Below, in pieces: positions 12,001 through 21,574 of a DNA stretch of 64,000 nucleotides. The stretch is from Archivesica marissinica (lineage: Eukaryota > Mollusca > Bivalvia > Venerida > Vesicomyidae). The stretch lies in assembly GCA_014843695.1 (NCBI GenBank), contig CM026398.1, forward strand, positions 48,263,579 to 48,327,578. Reading direction: 5' to 3'. Under the pieces are notes generated by a model. That model did not search any database. It was not told the DNA's origin and saw nothing but the letters and a program-made list of their open reading frames with translations. Within the stretch, counting starts at the first letter, position 1. Every line of letters begins with the position of its first letter. The position numbers were made by a program, and so were the translations under genes.

Positions 12001-12857
12001 TGCTTGTGATTTCTTGTGATTGCTTGCGATTGCTTGTGATTGCTTGCGATTGCGTGTGATTGCTTGTGATTGCTTGTGATTGCTTGTGATTGCTTGCGAT
12101 TGCTTGTGATTGCTTGCGATTGCTTGTGATTGCTTGCGATTGCTTGTGATTGCTTGCGATTGCTTGTGATTGCTCGTGATTGCTTGCGATTGCTTGTGAT
12201 TGCTTGTGATTGCTCGCGATTGCTTGTGATTGCTTGCGATTGCTTGCAATTGCTTGCGAAAATGTTGCGAAAGCATCATTGCGACTTTAGGGATTCGTAA
12301 TCTTCACAACACTCCATGCACGACATTGCATGCTTACGAACACCTACACATGTTTGGCGATTACTTTTTGATCATTGTGAAGTCGTGGTGGATTACACTT
12401 GTAAGCCCATTCACCACCACATTCGCCACAAATATGAGGTAAAGGGATTCGTTGGTGTTTGGACACATGCGACATATGTGTCATTTTCACAGTTATTTTA
12501 TTTTCTTACTAAATCAATCGATCATGTAAAATGACAATGTTCTGAATAGGGTTTACATAATTATTCGACATAAAAATAATGAACACATCAGTTGGATATA
12601 TTGATATTTTTCTTTCTGAATTCCAATAAGCTCAAACGCCCATGAGGACATATACAGGCATACTTTATGGCAAACAGTGATAATAGCATAAATTATATAA
12701 ATACTTGTACAATGTACATAGATATCAAACATAAAGAAATATATAGTTGTTCAAATTTGGAGAAGGTTATACGTATTCATGATCATATTTTACATATAGT
12801 ATGCATACATTTACAGTAATTACAGTTGCCATGCATACAAAAGAAAATGAAGAGTAC
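9015..12857 (-). other. Single intron of the receptor gene (segment A)
   Basis: On the minus strand the intron starts with GT at 12857-12856 after CAG and ends with AG at 9016-9015. Joining the exons gives ...KVIQ-VNFSQF..., which restores the expected first beta strands of a Cys-loop receptor in phase 0. The intron contains a decamer array (11299-12259). Elsewhere it is AT-rich with no recognisable gene; small open frames at 9750-9953 and 10268-10483 have no support. Confidence 0.8.
11299..12259. repeat. 10-bp minisatellite (ttgYgattgc) in the receptor intron
   Basis: About 96 head-to-tail decamers. Most units are either ttgcgattgc or ttgtgattgc, differing at one C/T position inside a CpG; a few carry gtg, ctc or atg variants, and one unit near 11749 is disrupted. 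The reciprocal change on the other strand (ttgcaattgc) is seen only once, near 12245. The long QAIASNHKQS-type open frames are artefacts of the repeat. Confidence 0.96.
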
Positions 12858-13025
12858 CTGTATGACTTTACTCTGGTCCAGCAGAGGTCTGAGATGCTTG
12901 TTGTATCGTGATTGGTTAAATAAATGACCTAATAGGTCACCCATCTCACTGTACGTCTGTCCATATGTAGACACACATAGATGCGAAATAAACACGTATA
13001 GTAATGGTAATGACATATTACCCAT
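12858..13025 (-). CDS. Exon 1 of the Cys-loop receptor-like subunit (segment A)
   Basis: The exon encodes residues 1-56: a hydrophobic N-terminus suited to a signal peptide (MGNMSLPLLYVFISHLCVS) followed by the N-terminal helix and first strand signature of nicotinic-type subunits (LLGHLF...YNKHLRPLLDQS). The ATG at 13025 is the first after an in-frame TAA eight codons upstream, which supports this start. It ends in CAG followed by GTACTC, a good donor. The phase-0 join with the acceptor at 9015 yields a complete subunit of normal length. An additional untranslated 5' exon cannot be excluded. Confidence 0.82.
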
Positions 13026-13219
13026 GCCCGGGAAATGGAACTGGAGTTGTTAGAACCAATTGTAGATATGTCTGGTGCTAAACATCCGGATGATTATAAC
13101 GCACGTTTGATTCTGACAGTGATCAATATAACAGATGACATCTATTAGAATGGACGGAAAGGTAAATAAACTGTTATGGAAAGATTGGCCATTGTGCATG
13201 ATCTAAAATTATTAATATA
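13026..13219. other. Short upstream region of the receptor gene
   Basis: This holds the 5' leader side of the minus-strand gene. No promoter element could be assigned with confidence. A MITE begins at 13220. Confidence 0.4.
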
Positions 13220-13420
13220 CTGGAGGACATAGAAAACGCACACCTACATTATATGAATATTATTACATGAAAACGAATTTCGAAGGATTCCATCAAAGAT
13301 ATATCACATCTTTATTACAAACTAAAATATTGCAAAATGTTTAAAACTATGTATTTATATAGTTATTGTTTTTCATGTAAAACACACTTATCCGATGTGT
13401 GCGTTTTCTATGTCCTCTAG
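13220..13420. mobile_element. Minimal 201-bp MITE with 24-bp terminal inverted repeats
   Basis: Left end CTGGAGGACATAG... (13220-13243) and right end ...CTATGTCCTCTAG (13397-13420) are inverted copies with one mismatch. Both are flanked by TA (13218-13219 and 13421-13422), the target of Tc1/mariner-type elements. Inside are weaker subterminal inverted repeats (ttacatgaaaac and gtttttcatgtaa). There is no coding capacity, so it must be mobilised in trans. It is the unexpanded form of the elements at 6501-7376 and 61370-62679. Confidence 0.85.
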
Positions 13421-13540
13421 TATATATTGTACACCAGACCTTTGAAGAATTATAATTCAGCCGCATACTATTCAAGTGCATCATAATGGCAGTATTTGTT
13501 ACACAAAATGTCAATGATGGGTAGTTCAAAATGTTCAAAG

Positions 13541-14322
13541 GTGTGTATATATGTGGAACCTTGGGTGTATGTGTGTGGGACCTTGTGTGTATATATGTGG
13601 AACCTTGGGTGTATGTGTGTGGGACCTTGGGTGTATATATGTGGGACCTTGGGTGTATGTGTGTGGGACCTTGGGTGTATATATGTGGAACCTTGGGTGT
13701 ATGTGTGTGGGACCTTGGGTGTATGTGTGTGGAACCTTGGGTGTATGTGTGTGGGACCTTGGGTGTATGTGTGTGGGACCTTGTGTGTATATATGTGGAA
13801 CCTTGGGTGTATGTGTGTGGGACCTTGGGTGTATGTGTGTGGGACCTGGGTGTATGTGTGTGGGACCTTGGGTGTATATGTGGGACCTTGGGTGTATGTG
13901 TGTGGGACCTTGTGTGTATGTGTGGGACCTGGGTGTATGTGTGTGGGACCTTGGGTGTATATGTGTGGGACCATGGGTGTATGTGTGTGGGACCTTGGGT
14001 GTATGTGTGTGGGACCTTGTGTGTATATATGTGGGACCATGGGTGTATGTTTGTGGGACCTTGGGTGTATATGTGTGGGACCATGGGTGTATATGTGTGG
14101 GACCTTGGGTGTATGTGTGTGGGACCTTGGGTGTATGTGAGTGGGACCTTGGGTGTATGTGTGTGGGACCTTGGGTGTATGTGTGTGGGACCTTGGGTGT
14201 ATGTGAGTGGGACCTTGGGTGTATGTGTGTGGGACCTTGGGTGTATATGTGTGGGACCATGGGTGTATGTTTGTGGGACCTTGGGTGTATATGTGTGGGA
14301 CCATGGGTGTATGTTTGTGGGT
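13541..14322. repeat. 22-bp minisatellite (gtgtatgtgtgtgggaccttgg)-type array
   Basis: About 35 tandem units of 22 bp, with a few 16-20 bp units near 13850-13930. Variants include atatatgtgg and gtgagtgg, and ccatgg for ccttgg. The repeat is stop-free in several frames on both strands, which yields many overlapping open frames that are not genes. Confidence 0.95.
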
Positions 14323-14539
14323 GTCGGTAATCTCTGGATATGCACATAATGTACACGGCTAGTGGGTAACCGTGTATTACATACTTTATTAGCAACATTT
14401 ATTAGTCAAACCCTTTTTGAATTATTGTTTCAAAAAGATAGTTCTATCATTTCTCGGAATTTTGTCTGTATACGCAAAGAAGTAATTTACCGTGGTTAAA
14501 TCTGCCATAAACCATTGTTTATTATTTTATACAAATATA
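14323..14539. other. Unassigned spacer
   Basis: AT-rich sequence with no recognisable element between the 22-bp array and a SINE fragment. Confidence 0.4.
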
Positions 14540-14712
14540 TTTTAGCTCGATTGCGAAACAAGTTCTTTCAACTTATAATAATCACTCTCGAGACCTCATT
14601 CCTGATGGAATCCATCGCCATGAAGGAGAGAGAAGAGGCAATGTGGAATTTAAATGCCTTGCCTAAGGACACAATTGTAACGGCTCCAGCTGGGCTCGAA
14701 CTCCGGTTCATT
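14540..14712 (-). mobile_element. SINE family B fragment (head truncated)
   Basis: The reverse complement carries a B-box-like gagttcgagccc segment, a body with ctctctcc and ggaatgagg, and a tail agtgattattataagttg... ending near gcaatcgagctaaa. It matches the fuller copy at 61055-61266 across body and tail. The tRNA-like 5' head is missing beyond 14712. Confidence 0.7.
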
Positions 14713-14796
14713 GTTTATTGGGACTATCTGAATTTATATCAGGAACCCTTATGGGTGTTCTGCCTCTGTCACATACAAGCCAGCAATGTATGTGAT

Positions 14797-14993
14797 TACA
14801 GTCTACATCGGCTATGTCAAAGTCGGTTATGTCGAATTATCCGATTATTTCGAAGTCGGACCAAAGTCCCGTTTCCGACGCTATCATTTTACATATAACT
14901 GAATCCGTTTATATCGAATTTCGTTTAGTCAAACTTCGATTATGTCGAATTATTTTGTTCGGTCCGGCGGAATTCGACATAACAGATGTAGTC
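14797..14993. mobile_element. About 197-bp palindromic MITE (TACAGTCTACATC family)
   Basis: The ends are inverted: TACAGTCTACATCGGCTATG on the left and, on the right, ...CATAACAGATGTAGTC. Internal repeats such as tatgtcgaat and attcgacata make it strongly self-complementary. A related copy lies in reverse arrangement at 23718-23912. There is no coding capacity. A Tc1/mariner or pogo-type origin is inferred from the TA ends. Confidence 0.7.
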
Positions 14994-15160
14994 TTCACTA
15001 AAGTCGCTTATGCAAACAGCATAGAGCCAGATCAGACGACACATACATAAATCATTGATAAATAACGTATACCAGTGCACTTGTTCACCGATCATGTGAA
15101 TTTAAGCATCATGGGTAAAGGGTTCGGTAATATGTTGTATCATGGGGCTTATTGAAATAA

Positions 15161-16048
15161 ACCTTACCAAAACTTACTAAGACTTACCAAAACATACCAA
15201 ACCTTACCAAGACTTACCAAGACTTACCAAACCTTACCAAGATTTACCAAAACTTACCAAAACGTACCAAGACTTACCAAACCTTACCAAGACTTACCAA
15301 ACCTTACCAAGACTTACCAAACCTTACCAAGATTTACCAAAACTTAACCAAACCTTACCAAGATTTACCAAAACTTACCAAAACGTACCAAAACTTACCA
15401 AACTTTACCAAACCGTACCAAGACTTACCAAACCTTACCAAAACTTACCAAAACGTACCAAAACTTACCAAACCTTACCAAACCTTACCAAGACTTACCA
15501 AACCGTACCAAGACTTACCAAACCTTACCAAGACTTACCAAAACTTACCAAGACTTACCAAAAACCTTACCAAGACTTACCAAACCGTACCAAGACTTAC
15601 CAAACTTACCAAGACTTACCAAACCGTACCAAGACTTACAAACCTTACCAAGACTTACCAAACCTTACCAAGACTTACCAAAACTTACCAAGACTTACCA
15701 AACCTTACCAAGACTTACCAAACCGTACCAAGACTTACCAAACCTTACCAAGACTTACCAAACCTTACCAAGACTTACCAAAACTTACCAAAACTTACCA
15801 AAACATACCAAACCGTACCAAGACTTACCAAACCTTACCAAGACTTACCAAACCTTACCAAGATTTACCAAAACATACCAAAACTTACCAAGACTTACCA
15901 AGACTTACCAAAACTTACCAAGACTTACCAACAAAACGTACCAAAACTTACCAAAACGTACCAAAACTTACCAAAACTTACTAAGACTTACCAAAACTTA
16001 CCAAAACTTACAAAGACTTATCAAGACTTACCAAAACTTACCAAAACG
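15161..16048. repeat. 10-bp minisatellite (cttaccaaRa/c)
   Basis: About 88 decamers of the forms cttaccaaaa, cttaccaaga, cttaccaaac and cgtaccaaaa in mixed order, with rare 9- or 11-13-bp units. No internal gene. Confidence 0.96.
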
Positions 16049-17182
16049 TCTTAGTATGTCTGCTATACGCTTATACAACTGTTAATTAACACGCTCCGCT
16101 TGGAATTGTGGTTATTGTTTTTGGCTACATCAGTGTGTCTGTCTGTGTCGGCCTGTCTGTCCGTCTGTCTATCTGTGGATAGGATAGCGCAAGACGTTGA
16201 CGATGGATTTTGGTAAAACTGTGTGCATATATAGTGGCTTGGTCTAGTAGGACGTGATGCAATTTTGGGAGCAATCGGTCACGGCCTGTAGTCATGGTGG
16301 AGAGTGAAGTGTCCACTCCAAAATAATAACATATGCTTGCATATAACTCGAAAACGAAGCAAAATAGACATATAGTTCCTATGAACAACATTAGGAAACA
16401 GCGTATGACCTTTCAACTAAACAATGCCCCATGCCATTGAGATTGACCTTTCAATGTCGATGCAAGGTCATGTACATATCTCGCTAAATATGCAAAACGC
16501 AATGTTATGACACTGAATGGAATGGCTAAAGTCATTTGAATATACCATGATGTGAATATATACCTCTGCAACACCAAGCATTTCTTCTTTGGTCAAAATA
16601 TAAGCCCGGTGTTTGAATCCCTCCGAGTGCAATGCTCTGGTTTGGACATATTTTACAAAGTGCGTCGATGCTCCAGAGAGGGCCCTCATGGCGACAGAAA
16701 GACGTATTTTATAAATCAGATTACTAGTGTTGTTTGAATAGAGGATTGTGTTGTTTATGTCACAGCTGATGTATTGAAATATTCTTGGAACTATTCAAAC
16801 TACTCTATTTGTTTGCTCTCAATAAGCAGTAGGCGCTGTATTACTCTTCATAGTGACAGGGCAATGCCATTATGAGAACAAAGCTCCTGTATCACATTGA
16901 AAACATTTTATAAAAAGTCATTTGTCTCTAAATAATCATTGGTAATGCAAAGCCATTAGACGATGTACATATATCGACAATAGTCCACTACTTGAGCTAA
17001 CACAGCAGGACGTGCTCACATCATCGACATTATCAGCAATAGCAGCAGCATCTTCATCATCAACACCAACAACAATAACAACAGCAGTTGTCGTGGAAAT
17101 TATATTGGACATACCTAATTGACTTAGAGCAGACTTTTGAATATCTGTGGCTTGAGTGCTGTTAATGGATCAGATAACTAAA
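16049..17182. other. Unassigned region with small simple repeats
   Basis: Contains a degenerate tgtc/tctg microsatellite (about 16131-16175) and a caN/aac trinucleotide-rich stretch (about 17020-17095). Short minus-strand frames at 16125-16391 and 16468-16689 have no recognisable domain. The second is followed by a GT after GTTGCAGAG and might be an exon, but I cannot support it. Confidence 0.4.
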
Positions 17183-17734
17183 TTTTGGTGGCTTCCCACC
17201 GACAGTTAATATCATATACCGATTCGTGTTTTGGGGGCTTAATATCGCACCGACAGTTTATATCATATACCGACTCGTTTTTGGGTGCTTAATATCGCAC
17301 CGACAGTTTATATCATATACCGACTCGTTGTTTGGGGGCTTAATATCGCACCGACAGTTTATATCATATACCGACTCGTGTTTTGGGGGCTTAATATCGC
17401 ACCGACAGTTTATATCATATACCGACTCGTTTTTGGGTGCTTAATATCGCACCGACAGTTTATATCATATACCGACTCGTTGTTTGGGGGCTTAATATCG
17501 CACCGACAGTTTATATCATATAACGACTCGTTTTTGGGGGCTTAATATCGCACCGACAGTTTATATCATATACCGACTCGTTGTTTGGGGGCTTAATATC
17601 GCACCGACAGTTTATATCATATAGGACTCGTTTCTTTGGGGGCTTAATATCGCACCGACAGTTTATATCATATAGGACTCGTTTCTTTGGGGGCTTAATA
17701 TCGCACCGACAGTTTATATCATGTACCGACTCTT
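17183..17734. repeat. About 51-bp tandem array derived from a SINE 3' tail
   Basis: About 11 units of tttgggggcttaatatcg, caccgacagtttatatcata, taccgactcgt. The last unit runs without a break into a minus-oriented V-SINE-like element (17688-17889), and the unit corresponds to that element's own 3' tail in reverse complement (ggtgcgacgttaaaccc type). Units vary near ccgactcgttg / aggactcgtttct. Confidence 0.88.
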
Positions 17735-17889
17735 CAGCTGTTATTGGTTGATGAAGACCTAGGGTCCCCCCCCATATTTCACCAGTCTTCCGCAAGTCAG
17801 CTGGTTAACTTCCTCACAGTGGAATTCGAACCTACAGCAGCGATGGGCAAGTGATTTGAAGTCAAAGGCCGTAACAACTCGGCCATGGA
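17688..17889 (-). mobile_element. V-SINE-like tRNA-derived element joined to its tail array
   Basis: In reverse complement: an A-box-like tggccgagttgttacggcc, a B-box-like ggttcgaattcc, a core containing cagctgacttgcggaagac, then ggtcttcatcaacca and an agtcggta-tail that continues into the tandem array. The arrangement is that of a tRNA-headed SINE with a conserved central domain. Naming as mollusc V-SINE/RUDI is tentative. Confidence 0.72.
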
Positions 17890-18077
17890 GTTTTGGAATT
17901 AAATCGTTTATATTGTTCGGTTTTAATCACATTAGAAATGTCTGATCTTGCGTGGGTGCGGTGGGATTCTAGCAAGATGTGAATTATATGATACTTTTAA
18001 TATATCTGATATATATAGCAACCCTTCAAGCGTATTCCTTGGTTAAAATTAGGTCATAGATATGAATATATTTCGAT

Positions 18078-18371
18078 GTGTCTTGCATGTGCTACTTGCC
18101 ACCGGAAAATTCATCTAGATATCTCGATACGATGTTATCTTTTGAAAATGTACCGACAGATATTTACAGATATCAAAATCAATGTCTTTTATATGCATGT
18201 GGAGTTTCCAATGGGATATGTGGAGATGCAGATGATTTCGTAAGAGGTGTCGATGGTGCTACTCACCAGGATGTAATAGATTTTTACGATAAACATTATG
18301 GTGAAGTTTTTATTGATTGTTTTATTATTACCAAGATGCGTATGTTGAATGAACGCAAACTGTATCATTAA
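18078..18371 (+). pseudogene. Non-LTR retrotransposon endonuclease fragment (EEP fold)
   Basis: The frame contains CYLPPENSSR, a spacing typical of the AP-endonuclease-like domain of mollusc LINE ORF2 proteins, then CGVSNGICGDADDF where intact proteins have a CGDFN-type catalytic core, then DFYDKHYGEVFIDCFI and a LNER segment. The catalytic Asp position of GDFN is Val here. After the stop at 18371 a shifted frame continues with a STSESSV segment resembling the next conserved block. It is a short, decayed internal piece with no start codon. The identification rests on family memory and was not searched. Confidence 0.62.
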
Positions 18372-18466
18372 TGGTTTTTATGTATGCTTCAACTTCGGAA
18401 TCATCTGTGTTGTTGATACTAACTTTACTAGCCGCTGTAATTACTTTAATTTGTCACGTTTACCAG

Positions 18467-18715
18467 CCTCAGTGGCCGAATTGTTAATGGCAACTTCAAA
18501 TCAATTGCGACTCATAGCTGTAAGCTAGAAACCAATTGGGTGTGTGGATTTATTTCATGTGAGAAAAGCTATTCAGCTGGCGTTCGGAAGGTCGGTGGTT
18601 TTACGTATGTGCCCGTTCATGCCTGTAATACTGCTCGGAGGGCACTCGGGGTCTTCATCCACCAATTCTTGCTGGGGAGCCGCCACATAACCTAAACTAT
18701 TTGTGTATTAGATCA
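18467..18715 (+). mobile_element. V-SINE-like tRNA-derived SINE
   Basis: A-box-like agtggccgaattgttaatgg opens the element. The core cagctggcgttcggaaggtc and ggtggtttta follows, then ggggtcttcatccacca, and a cgccacataacctaaact tail. It is the same family as 17688-17889 (opposite strand) and the pieces at 7496-7812. Confidence 0.75.
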
Positions 18716-18751
18716 AACAAGCAATGTGAAATGATAGATTGTCTGAACTAT

Positions 18752-18912
18752 GAAACATGGCCCCGAGGTTATAAAACTGTTCTCAGATTTCAAACTCAAG
18801 CTTAAATGATCTGATTGGTTGATTCTGCGTGTTACTGTCAGCTGAACCAATCAGACGCTTGAGGCTGAGTTTTGAGATTGGAGAAACGTTTTATAACCTC
18901 CAGGCATGTTTG
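18752..18912. mobile_element. Fold-back MITE with about 67-bp imperfect inverted repeats
   Basis: The left arm from 18752 (catggccccgaggttataaa ... gatctgattggtt) and the right arm (aaccaatcagac ... ttataacctccaggcatg) are inverted copies with perhaps a quarter of positions different, separated by about 25 bp. No coding capacity. Target duplication could not be fixed by eye. Confidence 0.68.
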
Positions 18913-19046
18913 CATGTAAATATGAACATAGGTGATTGCAATGTTAAAAAAGAAGTCATAAATTTGTTTTGAAAGCACAGTCTGTACACGCTCGTAAATT
19001 ATTTGATCGAGAAGTTAAAAAATCAAAACGTTTATATACTGGTTCC

Positions 19047-19248
19047 CGCTTCTCACCAATGCAACCCGGGTTTGATCCTCGAACCCGGAATTATGTGAGA
19101 TGGTACGGTGATCGCCAGATCGGACAGGTGGGTTTTCTTCGTGTACTCTGGTTCCTCCCACACGAATGACCACAGTTACGCTTTCATCCGCGCCAACGAG
19201 AGTGATTAATATAAGTTGTTAGAACTTTGCAATCGTTGTAAAATAAAC
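19047..19248 (+). mobile_element. SINE family A, 5'-truncated
   Basis: Starts inside the tRNA-like head (cgcttctcaccaatgcaacc, then a gtttgatcctc B-box). It continues through gatggtacggtgatcgcc, ggacaggtgggttttc and cacacgaatgaccac, and ends with the tail gagagtgattaatataagtt plus cgttgtaaaataaa. It matches 58300-58548 and 60364-60606 in reverse. Confidence 0.8.
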
Positions 19249-19883
19249 ATTAAACATATTTATTCGTCATTATAGTTTTACAACTATCATTATGTACACA
19301 TTAAATATAAGTGGATTGAATTGAAAGCTAAAAGCTATTAGAGATCTATATACACTGCATAATAGAAATTGGTACAAGGCATGGCGATATGTATGTACAT
19401 ATGTAAGTGACAACAGATGACTATCGGTGAGTAACTGGTACGAATATAAACGGGGAAATAGTTTTAGCATTAAAAGTTGACAATAAGAAGCCAACGGAAT
19501 GTAATGTTGACGAGTCCACCTTTAAGAAATCAGAAATCAATTGAAAAATTGCGTTAATAATTGTAAAAAGAAACACAACTCTGTTGAAGTTAAATTAGAA
19601 CAGAACAGAACATAAGTTTATTCATGACGTATACATAAGTACATAGTCATAATATAGACATATAATTACATATAAATAAACAAGTGATCAATAAACGTAT
19701 AGATTATGGAACTATGTCTGCATCTGTTATATCTGCTTTGGATACAGTCAATAAGTAAAACTGTTTTGGTAGCGAATAAGAATAACAAACAGTTTGACTT
19801 CCAACCCATTACATTTGGTCAAACCTGGGATAAATAATCATATGTTTCAAGAAAAGCCAATGCGCCTGTTATCGACATACGTA
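19249..19883. other. Unassigned AT-rich region, possible LINE 3' end
   Basis: No gene. A gaacagaacagaacataag, tttattca stretch near 19600-19630 would read in reverse complement as a non-LTR 3' end with a short terminal microsatellite (ttctg repeats). This is only a suggestion. Confidence 0.3.
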
Positions 19884-19884
19884 C

Positions 19885-19909
19885 CTTAACAACTCTTATA
19901 AGTGTGCAT
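19885..19909 (+). repeat. Left terminal inverted repeat of the Tc1-like element
   Basis: 25 bp starting cttaacaactcttataag; exact reverse complement of 21546-21570. Confidence 0.93.
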
Positions 19910-20152
19910 CTTTGATTTCCGTATAACTTTTTTATTTATCAATATATTTGCACGAAATTTTGTGTACTGGCTATTGACTACATTTCGAGTATTATCCCGT
20001 GATCAACATGATCAATTTAATCGATACGGCGCGTTGAATCACGCAACGTCAAAAACAACACAATGCACGAGGAAATGGTGCGCTGGCACAAACTAAAACT
20101 GCATTTGGTCGTTGTGGACTTTATTACGATCCACACATCAGAAAAACATGAC

Positions 20153-21328
20153 ATGGGCAGGCTGACCATAGCGGAACGGGGAATAGCCGTCGGCTTCATC
20201 AACGCCGGTATACACCAAACAGAGGTACGTCTCAAAGTTAATTCAATGTCACTAATTAATTAAGTTTCTTTGTGTTATAAACATTGAAAGTCACTAACAT
20301 TCAGTTTTTTATCGAAAATATCCATAAAAAATAAATTATATATTTTAATTACTAATGTCATGTTATCCGTAACATTTGCAGGTTGCGCGACGCATGGGTG
20401 TACACCGCAATACCATCAGAAAGCGGATGCTTAAGTACAGAGCGACTGGCAACGTTGGTAACCTCCCTCGCAGACCACATGGGCGTTGTACAACAGCTGC
20501 ACAAAATAATCACATCGTACATGGGCATCGTCAGCAGAGAACACGTACAGCTGTCAAGACGACCGGATAAACGCACGAGACGCACAGACGCCATATATCT
20601 GCGTAGACAGTTAGAAGGCGTCTTCGATCGCCCGCCAACATGCGGTGTAGACGGCCCTTTAAGGGTATTGTACTGACTCAGAGGCATAGGGCACTACGAG
20701 ATCGTTGGGCTCGGCGTCATCTTAGAACAACACAGGCAGAATGGGGAGAGGTCCTGTTTACTGTCGAAAAGAAGTTCTGCCTACAGAAAACGACTGTCGT
20801 TCGCGGGTATATTGACAACTGGGAGAACGGTTCAACGACAACTGCGTCATCGAACGAGATAGGTACGGGGGTGGGTCAGTAATGGTATGGGCTGGTGTCT
20901 CCTTACATCACAAGACTAACATCGTGTTCATTAACGGTAATCTATACGTCGCCCGGTACCAACATGACGTGCTTCAAACTGAGGTAGTACCCATGTTTAG
21001 GAATAATAGAGGATTGCGGTTGCTGCAGGATGGCGCACCAGCCCACACGGCTAGGGCGACAAGATTCTTTCTGAATGCTAACCACAACAATGTGATGGAC
21101 ATACCACCGAAGTCTCCCGACTTAAACATTATAGAAAATCTATAGGATGAATTGAATCGCCGCGTAAGAAGGACCGGCGCAGTGCCACCGACCATAGCCC
21201 AGCTCCGTGCGAAGATTGGGCAAGAGTGGGCAAATCTACCCCAGAACTATGTACGACGTTATGTCCCTGCCATGCGACGACGTTGCCAAGCTGTGATCCG
21301 CAGTCAGGGTGGGCATACGCGATATTAG
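20153..21328 (+). pseudogene. Tc1-like DD34E transposase, intron-containing, inactivated
   Basis: Exon 1 (20153-20224, MGRLTIAERGIAVGF...) and exon 2 (from 20382) are separated by a 157-bp GT-AG intron (20225-20381). The phase-0 join gives HQTE-VARRMGVHRNTI, the helix-turn-helix DNA-binding part. The catalytic region follows: LLQDGAPAH with Asp at 21029, and SPDLNIIENL with Glu at 21134, exactly 34 residues between, the Tc1 spacing. The first catalytic Asp (LFTDE in the family) is Val at 20763. Stops lie at 20568, 20604, 20813 and 21143 (the last a TAG where the family has Trp), and a frameshift lies between 20766 and 20812. The protein cannot be made, and any movement needs a transposase supplied in trans. 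Confidence 0.9.
20225..20381 (+). other. 157-bp intron in the Tc1-like transposase
   Basis: Begins GTACGT and ends TTTGCAG. It is AT-rich relative to the flanking exons. Its removal restores a continuous helix-turn-helix reading in phase 0, while read-through meets stops. Confidence 0.8.
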
Positions 21329-21545
21329 AATACTTAATTCTCATCGGCCTGAGTTTTATCATTGACATTATCATTTTGCAACATTGACTTTTTACGCACC
21401 ATCACATTAATTAGTCATGTGTGTTAAATTTGTGTTTGTTATGCAATACAATAAATGGAATATCATGAAATATATCTCAACTGTATTTGCTGAAAATTTC
21501 ATCATTATCGGGCCAATATTGACGGAGATATGAGACCATTTATAC

Positions 21546-21570
21546 ATGCACACTTATAAGAGTTGTTAAG
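21546..21570 (-). repeat. Right terminal inverted repeat of the Tc1-like element
   Basis: 25-bp perfect inverted match to 19885-19909, followed by tg and then the TA target copy. Confidence 0.93.
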
Positions 21571-21574
21571 TGTA

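Larger units (their letters stand above)
19884..21572 (+). mobile_element. Tc1-like DNA transposon, inserted at TA, absent from segment B
   Basis: The element is about 1.69 kb, with perfect 25-bp inverted ends (19885-19909 and 21546-21570), and is flanked by TA (19882-19883 and 21573-21574). The corresponding place in segment B (45539-45540) has a single TA and no element, so the insertion boundaries are seen directly. The outermost bases differ slightly between ends (cc against tg), and one extra A lies just right of the right TA. It carries a spliced but broken transposase gene. Confidence 0.93.

Noticed and set aside
16468..16689. Minus-strand frame with QTRALHSEGFKHRAYILTKE, possibly an exon with a GT donor
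   Set aside because: No family recognised, no partner exon found, and the plus strand is also open. Kept only as a note.
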